Part shown: positions 7,506-11,635 of the stretch, piece by piece
Numbering within the stretch: position 1 is the first letter of the stretch
How the letters are laid out: each line of letters begins with the position of its first letter
Source of the DNA: JBOGUF01 sp050696075
GTDB lineage: Bacteria; Chloroflexota; Chloroflexia; Thermomicrobiales; UBA6265
Assembly (NCBI GenBank): GCA_050696075.1
Contig: JBOGUF010000192.1
Location: 1-11,635, forward strand
Reading direction: 5' to 3'
Length of the DNA: 11,635 nucleotides
The notes under the pieces: generated by a model
The model's database searches: none
The model's input: only the letters and a program-made list of their open reading frames with translations
Told to the model about the DNA's origin: nothing
Position numbers and translations under genes: made by a program

Positions 7506-7520
7506 CGCGGGCGAAGGGCA

Positions 7521-7913
7521 TTAGCCGTCTCGTCCCCAGCCGCGACCACCCTTCCACTCGAAGAACCGATTGCTCAACGTCGCTTCCGACCGGACAAACG
7601 AGTCGATCGCACTTGCAGCCTCGTTCATTGACTGGTGCGGCGGTTGCAGCGGCGCCAGGATGCCCGCGTGGGGTGGTCTTGGTTCGACGTCCCAGATGTC
7701 TGACCAATGACGCCACGCCTTCTGGAGGAGCAGAAAATCCCTTCGGTTATGCGTGATGAGGGTTCGTCCAAGCGACGCGGCATAGGCGAGTTGCTCTTCG
7801 TCGCCGGCGCGACGCAGGCCGGCCTCGTCGGTCATGAGCACGTCATGGCCAAGCAACACCAGGGTCCGGCCGAGTTTCGCGTCCACGTCGGCGTCGAGGT
7901 ACAGCCGCGCCAA
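7521..7913 (-). CDS. DUF5615-type PIN-like toxin
   Basis: The 130-residue product resembles the DUF5615 (Mut7-C/PIN-like) family, putative ribonuclease toxins usually encoded next to DUF433 antitoxins, which is the arrangement here. The N-terminus RLYLDADVD supplies acidic residues Asp7, Asp9 and Asp11. Asp38-Glu39 (in AGDEEQLAYAAS) and the LITHNRRDF motif (52-60, with Asn56 and Asp59) match the conserved positions of the family. The expected acidic site looks intact. The start is TTG, placed directly after the antitoxin stop (TGA then TTG with no gap). A purine-rich GAGGGATGG inside the antitoxin's last codons can serve as its ribosome site, so toxin synthesis should depend on antitoxin translation. 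RNase activity is inferred from the fold family, not visible here. Confidence 0.83.
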   Translation of the reverse strand: MARLYLDADVDAKLGRTLVLLGHDVLMTDEAGLRRAGDEEQLAYAASLGRTLITHNRRDFLLLQKAWRHWSDIWDVEPRPPHAGILAPLQPPHQSMNEAASAIDSFVRSEATLSNRFFEWKGGRGWGRDG

Positions 7914-8555
7914 TCAGGACCATCCCTCGTCGGTAGCCCACGCCATATTGAGCATGATCCGCGCGTCGATGACGGCCTTATGCCGCTCGTAGTAGGCGAT
8001 CGCCGCACGGATGGCCTCCTGGGAGAGGCGGTAGGACTCCGCCACGTCGGCAATATCTCGCCCCGCATCCCGAAGTTGCTGGATCACCGTCGTCACGGAG
8101 ACGCCCGACTCTCGCAACCGGGCCACTTCTGCCGTGGGATAGCTGGTAGCGGTTTCCACATAGCGCGCGATGAATCGCTCCTCGTCTGTTTTTGGTTCCC
8201 AATGCACCAGTATCGGCTCTGGTGAACGGACGGGGATCGGGATCACCATTTCGTCGTGCATGGCGCCTTCGCCGGTAGCCCAGGCGTCATTGAGCGTAAT
8301 TCGGGCGTCGAGAATGGGCTTGTGCCGCTCGTAGTAGGCGATCGCCGCGTGGACCGCTTCCTCAGAAAGGTGGTAGGACTCCGCCACGTCGGCAATGTCC
8401 CGCCCCGCATCCCGGAGTTGCTGGATCACCGTCGCCACCCGCACGCCGGACTCGGCCAGCCGGGCCTTGTCGGGCGTGTCCAAGGGCGAGCGCAGCTCGA
8501 CGTGGCGCGCGATGAGTCCATCTTCATAGGACTGTCGTGGCTTCGGGAGCGCCAT
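7914..8555 (-). CDS. Double-domain DUF433 antitoxin
   Basis: The 213-residue product contains two DUF433-like units (about residues 14-95 and 128-209) that align with a constant 114-residue shift. DUF433 proteins are helix-turn-helix antitoxins paired with DUF5615 toxins and are usually about 75-120 residues with one unit. Each unit contains TVIQQLRDAGRDIADVAESY, then a recognition-type segment (HLSEEAVHAAIAYYERHK or RLSQEAIRAAIAYYERHK) and DARI-LN-AWAT. A linker with VIPIPVRSPEPILVHWE joins them. The start is ATG at 8555, with GGAGGT 5 nt upstream. A longer frame from a TTG at 8636 is rejected because that TTG is the -35 box of the promoter. The gene probably represses its own promoter, as is usual for such antitoxins, and one chain may bind DNA like a dimer. 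Both statements are inferences. Confidence 0.85.
   Translation of the reverse strand: MALPKPRQSYEDGLIARHVELRSPLDTPDKARLAESGVRVATVIQQLRDAGRDIADVAESYHLSEEAVHAAIAYYERHKPILDARITLNDAWATGEGAMHDEMVIPIPVRSPEPILVHWEPKTDEERFIARYVETATSYPTAEVARLRESGVSVTTVIQQLRDAGRDIADVAESYRLSQEAIRAAIAYYERHKAVIDARIMLNMAWATDEGWS
7929..8516 (-). repeat. Internal tandem duplication (342-nt period)
   Basis: The antitoxin gene contains two copies of a unit, 8516-8271 and 8174-7929, displaced by 342 nt (114 codons). DNA similarity is high in the core; for example 25 nt at 8030-8054 are identical to 8372-8396. The two ends of each unit are more diverged. Confidence 0.85.
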
Positions 8556-8607
8556 CTCCGACCTCCGATCCCGCGCCGCGCATCCGGCTCGCCTCTCCTC
8601 ACTGCCG

Positions 8608-8636
8608 ACTGTAGGATCAATGCCAACGCCTGTCAA
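8608..8636 (-). promoter_or_regulatory. Sigma-70 promoter of the toxin-antitoxin pair
   Basis: On the minus strand a perfect -35 box TTGACA (8636-8631) is followed after 17 nt by TACAGT (8613-8608), a 4 of 6 match to the -10 consensus. The predicted transcript start near 8601 leaves about 45 nt of leader before the antitoxin ATG and includes its GGAGGT site. Confidence 0.72.
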
Positions 8637-8668
8637 ACGTCACCGTTCGTCTCACCATTCCAACAGAA

Positions 8669-8686
8669 ATCGGCAAACCTGCCGAT
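8669..8686. promoter_or_regulatory. Small perfect inverted repeat, possible operator
   Basis: ATCGGCA, a 4-nt loop AACC, then TGCCGAT form a perfect 7-bp palindrome. It lies between the toxin-antitoxin promoter and the start of the cupredoxin gene, 77 nt upstream of that gene's ATG. It has no T-tract. It may be a protein binding site or a weak hairpin. Confidence 0.4.
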
Positions 8687-8762
8687 GCGCCTGCTCCCGC
8701 ATGCTGCCACACTGAAACCGGATCACGAACGGCTATCGGCGATCGGCTTCGCGGAGACGGCC

Positions 8763-9995
8763 ATGCAGTCGCTCTTCGGTACGCGCACCACGGCGGACAT
8801 CAACCTGGTCTTGCAGATCCTGCTCCTCATCGGACTGTGGATCGGGTTCGTGCTGGCGCGGCGGGGCAAAATCGGAGGCCCGACCGGTCACGCCAACGTG
8901 CAGACGACGATGGTGCTGGCGAACCTCGTCCTGATCGCCGGCGCCATGGGCACCAGCTTCTACAGCTACGTCATCGAGGGCGGCAGCACCAGCGACTCGG
9001 TCGCGCGCTGGATGATGGTGCATGGCATTCTCGGCACCATCGCCGAGGTGACTGGCATCTATCTCATCCTGCGGATGCGCACCAAGTTGATCCCGAAGCG
9101 GTTGCGGGTAGGCAACTTCAAGCGCTACATGCGGGCGACGCTCGGCCTCTGGACCATTCTCGTCCTCCTGGGCGTCATTATCTACGTCGATCGCTACTAC
9201 GAGGTCACCTTCGAGGTCAGCGCCCAGCGCGGCGCCGCCGCGGCGCCGCTTGCCCAGATGCACCAGGCCGGCGCCGACCTCTTCGTCCACGCCGTCGAGT
9301 TGGAGGACGCTGCCGGGCGCGACAATTTCCCATCGGTGAAGCGCCACGCCGAGCACCTCGTGAACCTGATTGAGGGCAACAGGGGATTGCACTACGGCGA
9401 CGTCGACCTCGACGGCCGGATCGAAGACCCCGGCGACGGCACCGGCCTACTGGTCTACGTCGAGCGAGTCGCCGCGGCGGCGAACGACGACGGGGTGGCG
9501 GCCCGCGCCGAGGAGGTGGAGGCCGCGCTGCTCGTGATCCGCCAGAACGCCGAGCAGATCGCGATTTTCCCCGATCTGAGCGAGGCGAGACCCCTCATCG
9601 CCGAAACCGTTTCGCTGGCGCGGCGGACCAACGCCGAGGGGATCGGCGGGCTGGCCGGCGCGGCCCAGACGGCGGGCGTCGTCGCCTTGCCCTACACCGA
9701 GCCGCCGCCACCTGGAACGACCGCCCCGACCAAGGTGATCGTCGAAGAAGACAACTTCGCCTTCATCCCCTACGAGCTGCGCATCGCACCGGGCACCACC
9801 GTCGTCTTCGTCAACAAGGAGCGGGCGAAGCACACGGCGACGAGCGACGACGGCCTCTTCGACTCCGGCGACCAGCCGATGGGCCACGCCTACGAGTTCA
9901 CCTTCGAGGAACCCGGCGCCTACCAGTACTTCTGCCTCTACCACGGCGACAAGGATCTGGTCGGCATGGCGGGCGTGGTAATCGTGGAGGAGTGA
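8763..9995 (+). CDS. Membrane protein with C-terminal blue-copper (cupredoxin) domain
   Basis: The 410-residue product has three parts. Residues 1-145 hold four membrane helices (about 13-32, 50-69, 85-104, 125-142), similar in layout to DUF420 proteins; that match is tentative. Residues about 146-320 are a helical outer region with several His (167, 176, 195, 198) and a DVDLDGRIEDPGDG stretch (213-226) whose DxDxDG start looks like a calcium loop but lacks the usual Glu at position 12. Residues about 322-410 are a plastocyanin-like domain with all four type 1 copper ligands in order: His357, Cys391, His394 (in FCLYHGD) and Met402. The ATG at 8763 has GGAG 6 nt upstream; longer in-frame starts enter the antitoxin region and are rejected. 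It is convergent with the next gene (10-nt gap). A role in electron transfer outside the membrane is likely; partner unknown. Confidence 0.85.
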   Translation: MQSLFGTRTTADINLVLQILLLIGLWIGFVLARRGKIGGPTGHANVQTTMVLANLVLIAGAMGTSFYSYVIEGGSTSDSVARWMMVHGILGTIAEVTGIYLILRMRTKLIPKRLRVGNFKRYMRATLGLWTILVLLGVIIYVDRYYEVTFEVSAQRGAAAAPLAQMHQAGADLFVHAVELEDAAGRDNFPSVKRHAEHLVNLIEGNRGLHYGDVDLDGRIEDPGDGTGLLVYVERVAAAANDDGVAARAEEVEAALLVIRQNAEQIAIFPDLSEARPLIAETVSLARRTNAEGIGGLAGAAQTAGVVALPYTEPPPPGTTAPTKVIVEEDNFAFIPYELRIAPGTTVVFVNKERAKHTATSDDGLFDSGDQPMGHAYEFTFEEPGAYQYFCLYHGDKDLVGMAGVVIVEE

Positions 9996-10005
9996 GCGTC
10001 GGGCG

Positions 10006-10338
10006 TCAGCCGAGGGCGGTGACCGGGATCGTCAGTGGTTTCCAGGGGTCGCCCTTGGCCCGCGCCATCGCCTGGCGGCGCTCGGGGGTGCGGACCGATA
10101 CCACGTAGACCGGCAATTCCTGTTCGACCTGTATTGCGAATAGCCGATCGATGATGAGGTCGATGACCTCGTCCGGATCGTCCAGGTCAACCGTTGCTCG
10201 TAGATGAACCCCTAACGGGTCGTCGCCCTCGAACGTGCTGAACGTCGTGCCTGGATAGTGTTCGGTAATGAGGCTTTTCAGCCCATCAACGGCAGCCTGA
10301 ATCTGGGGATCTGCAAGATATCCGCGCGGTGACATCAT
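10006..10338 (-). CDS. Small uncharacterised protein paired with HEPN gene
   Basis: The 110-residue product is soluble, with no signal peptide or membrane segment. I do not recognise a named family. It reads as an alpha/beta protein: a helix (IQAAVDGLKSLITEHYP), a strand pair (TTFSTFEGDDP, GVHLRATVDL), an acidic segment DLDDPDEVIDLIIDRL (52-67), then LPVYVVSVRTPERRQAMA. It lacks the GS-x-D-x-D nucleotidyltransferase signature of the usual HEPN partner (MNT), so it is not an ordinary MNT antitoxin. Its ATG overlaps the HEPN stop in an ATGA arrangement, so the two are translationally coupled. The longer frame to 10557 runs inside the HEPN gene and is rejected. A second ATG follows immediately at 10335. 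It may be the antitoxin or a regulatory subunit of the HEPN protein; that is inference from position only. Confidence 0.75.
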   Translation of the reverse strand: MMSPRGYLADPQIQAAVDGLKSLITEHYPGTTFSTFEGDDPLGVHLRATVDLDDPDEVIDLIIDRLFAIQVEQELPVYVVSVRTPERRQAMARAKGDPWKPLTIPVTALG

Positions 10339-10733
10339 CTGGATCTCGCTTCCTTGGACCGGACTTCTTCGAGGAACGCTCGAGTTCGCCGCAAAGCACG
10401 AGCGGCTTGAATCTGACTGACGTCGTCGAGTTCGTAGTCGGCCCTCTGTCGCAATGCCATGCCCTGCGAAAGCGTATCGCGGTGGTCGGCAGTATAGCGC
10501 TTGCGCCGATTCACGAGCTGGCCCGCGAACTGAGCCTGCACCGAGCCAAGCACCCACTGTCCATCTCTACCCGGGCGAAAGCCGGCTTGGATAAGCGCAA
10601 AGACCGCCGCGTGGTAGCACGCATAATAGCAGCGGTTCGCGCAGTTATTGAATCGCCGGTTGACATATTCGCTCTCCGCACCGTCGAGACATTCCCTGGC
10701 CTTGCGGAGCAGCGCGCCTTCATCTTCTTCCAT
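10335..10733 (-). CDS. HEPN-domain protein (putative RNase toxin subunit)
   Basis: The 132-residue all-helical product matches HEPN domains, which often act as RNases or nucleotide-binding partners in toxin-antitoxin and defence systems. The diagnostic second helix reads NNCANRCYYACYHAAV (29-44) and contains Arg34 and His41, an R-x6-H form of the catalytic R-x(4-6)-H motif. The ending RADYELDDVSQIQAARALRR (97-116) is typical of the last helices. Length is normal. The ATG at 10733 has no clear ribosome site, but no better start exists before the homologous region. It is the first gene of a two-gene unit, ending in a 4-nt overlap with the small partner. The presence of both Arg and His suggests an active RNase, but activity is not shown. 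It could also be part of an MNT-HEPN-like system with a replaced partner. Confidence 0.83.
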   Translation of the reverse strand: MEEDEGALLRKARECLDGAESEYVNRRFNNCANRCYYACYHAAVFALIQAGFRPGRDGQWVLGSVQAQFAGQLVNRRKRYTADHRDTLSQGMALRQRADYELDDVSQIQAARALRRTRAFLEEVRSKEARSR

Positions 10734-10806
10734 ATCGGCATTGTCGCATGATCACCGCCGCGTGATTAGGATGGAATCGCGGTCATGTTCTATTGGCAAG
10801 CGCGGC

Positions 10807-11550
10807 CTAGCCAGCGGCGCGCTGACCGAGGTATGCCTCTTGGATCGCCGGGTTGTGCAGCAGATCGGCCGCCGGGCCGGAGAGGACGATGCGGCCGTTC
10901 TGGAGGACGTAGCCGCGGTGGGCTATGGCGAGGGCTTGGGTGGCGTTTTGCTCGACCATGAAGACGCTCACCCCTTGGCGGTTGATGGCGGCGATCGTCT
11001 CCAGCACCTGATCGACGAGAAGCGGGGCAAGGCCCATGGTCGGCTCGTCCATGCAGATCAGCTTGGGGCGGCTCATCAGGGCGCGGGCCATCGCCAGCAT
11101 CTGCTGCTCGCCGCCGCTCATCGTGCCGGCGAGCTGGCGGCGGCGCTCGGCCAGGCGGGGGAAGAGGTCGAACATGCGGGCGACATCCTCCCGGACCGCC
11201 GGGTCGCGCCGGAGGTAGGCGCCCATAAGAAGGTTCTCTTCGACCGACATCTCCGGGAAGATGCGCCGCGCCTCCGGCACCGAGGCGAGACCGCGCCGGA
11301 TGCGCTGGCTCGTCGGCAAGCGCGTCACGTCCTGCCCGCTGATGAGGACGCTCCCAGACTTCGGCGGCAGCAAGCCGAGGATCACCTTCATCGTCGTCGA
11401 CTTGCCGGAGGCGTTGCCGCCGAGCAAGGAGACGATCTCGCCTGGATTGACCCCCAACGAGACACCCGCGAGCGCCTGCACCGGGCCGTAGAAGGCGTCG
11501 ACGTGGTCGATCCGGAGCAGGGCGTGAGCTGGGTTGTCCTCGATCGACAC
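10807..11550 (-). CDS. livF: Branched-chain amino acid ABC transporter ATP-binding protein
   Basis: The 247-residue product is a complete ABC ATPase of the LivF type, which powers uptake of leucine, isoleucine, valine or related amides/urea together with LivG, LivH and LivM. Walker A is GGNASGKST (44-52), the signature is MSGGEQQ (144-150), and Walker B is LICMDEP (164-170) followed by TMGLAP. The VEQN sequence (199-202) in place of the H-loop His, and VPEARRIFPEMSVEENL after the Q-loop position, are typical of LivF. The start is GTG at 11550 with only a weak G-rich ribosome site. No other transporter gene is visible: downstream is the HEPN unit, and the 85 nt upstream before the window edge are mostly a palindromic repeat rather than the end of livG. 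The substrate class could be branched-chain amino acids, amides or urea. Confidence 0.9.
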   Translation of the reverse strand: MSIEDNPAHALLRIDHVDAFYGPVQALAGVSLGVNPGEIVSLLGGNASGKSTTMKVILGLLPPKSGSVLISGQDVTRLPTSQRIRRGLASVPEARRIFPEMSVEENLLMGAYLRRDPAVREDVARMFDLFPRLAERRRQLAGTMSGGEQQMLAMARALMSRPKLICMDEPTMGLAPLLVDQVLETIAAINRQGVSVFMVEQNATQALAIAHRGYVLQNGRIVLSGPAADLLHNPAIQEAYLGQRAAG

Positions 11551-11560
11551 AGCACCCGCC

Positions 11561-11635
11561 CCGTCATTCCGAGTAACACGAGGAATCCGCCCGTCCTTTT
11601 CACGGCTCGATTCCTCGCTTCGCTCGGAATGACGG
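11561..11635. repeat. Imperfect palindromic element (REP/MITE-like)
   Basis: Two 27-nt arms, 11561-11587 and 11609-11635, are inverted copies with 4 mismatches in a central 5-nt segment, separated by a 21-nt loop. The arms start CCGTCATTCCGAG and end CGAGGAATC. The element begins 10 nt upstream of the livF GTG and runs to the last base of the window, so its outer limit is unknown. The style resembles dispersed palindromic intergenic repeats known in many bacterial genomes. The transcribed form could fold into a long hairpin. Confidence 0.8.

Noticed and set aside
7506..7520. Terminator between the convergent glycosyltransferase and toxin genes
   Set aside because: The 15-nt gap and its flanks show no stem-loop with a T-run in either direction; the same is true of the 10-nt gap at 9996-10005.
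7929..8516. CRISPR-like or other noncoding repeat array
   Set aside because: The repeated DNA is a two-copy, in-frame duplication within the antitoxin gene with a 342-nt period, not short direct repeats with spacers.
8556..8636. N-terminal extension of the antitoxin to a TTG at 8636
   Set aside because: That TTG is part of the TTGACA -35 box, and the ATG at 8555 has a strong GGAGGT site at proper spacing.
8256..8762. Upstream extension of the cupredoxin gene to 8256
   Set aside because: It would run antisense through the antitoxin gene and its promoter; the ATG at 8763 has a GGAG site and begins just before the first membrane helix.

Overview
The window is a GC-rich stretch (about two thirds G+C by eye) with short intergenic gaps, several GTG/TTG starts and genes on both strands. 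The gene content fits a Gram-positive-like or Chloroflexota/Thermomicrobia-type chromosome: an F420/FMN-type luciferase-like oxidoreductase, GT-C membrane glycosyltransferase-like proteins, an ECF sigma/zinc-finger anti-sigma pair, and a membrane-anchored cupredoxin. The lineage is an inference from gene style, not from a marker gene. No rRNA, tRNA, CRISPR array, transposase or phage gene was seen.

Layout. (1) Positions 1-4000, minus strand, in transcription order: an ECF sigma factor (3987-3331), a zinc-finger anti-sigma factor (3326-3060) that has no ordinary start codon, a GT39-like membrane protein (2854-998) and a luciferase-like oxidoreductase (986-48). A 7-bp tandem repeat follows the last stop. 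(2) Positions 4250-7505, plus strand: two tandem, overlapping paralogous GT-C-type membrane proteins whose DNA is diverged overall but contains blocks of 71 and 72 nt that are perfectly identical. (3) Positions 7521-8555, minus strand: a toxin-antitoxin-like pair, a double-domain DUF433 antitoxin followed by a DUF5615/PIN-like toxin, behind a strong sigma-70 promoter (TTGACA-N17-TACAGT). (4) 8763-9995, plus strand: a four-helix membrane domain joined to a helical middle region and a C-terminal blue-copper domain with all four type 1 ligands. (5) 10733-10006, minus strand: a HEPN-domain protein whose stop overlaps the start of a small uncharacterised protein, a second toxin-antitoxin-like cassette. 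(6) 11550-10807, minus strand: a LivF-type ABC ATPase, with a long imperfect palindrome just upstream of its start, running to the window end.

How they may work together. The sigma/anti-sigma pair should form a local regulatory switch and could control itself and the genes beside it; a candidate ECF-type promoter lies in the divergent region 3988-4249. The three GT-C-like proteins suggest local investment in lipid-linked sugar transfer to envelope molecules. The two small two-gene cassettes flanking the cupredoxin gene look like accessory, stress- or defence-type modules. The most notable points are the anti-sigma gene with GTA at the start position, the gene-conversion-like patches in the glycosyltransferase pair, the internally duplicated antitoxin, the HEPN gene with an unknown partner, and the palindromic repeat in front of livF.
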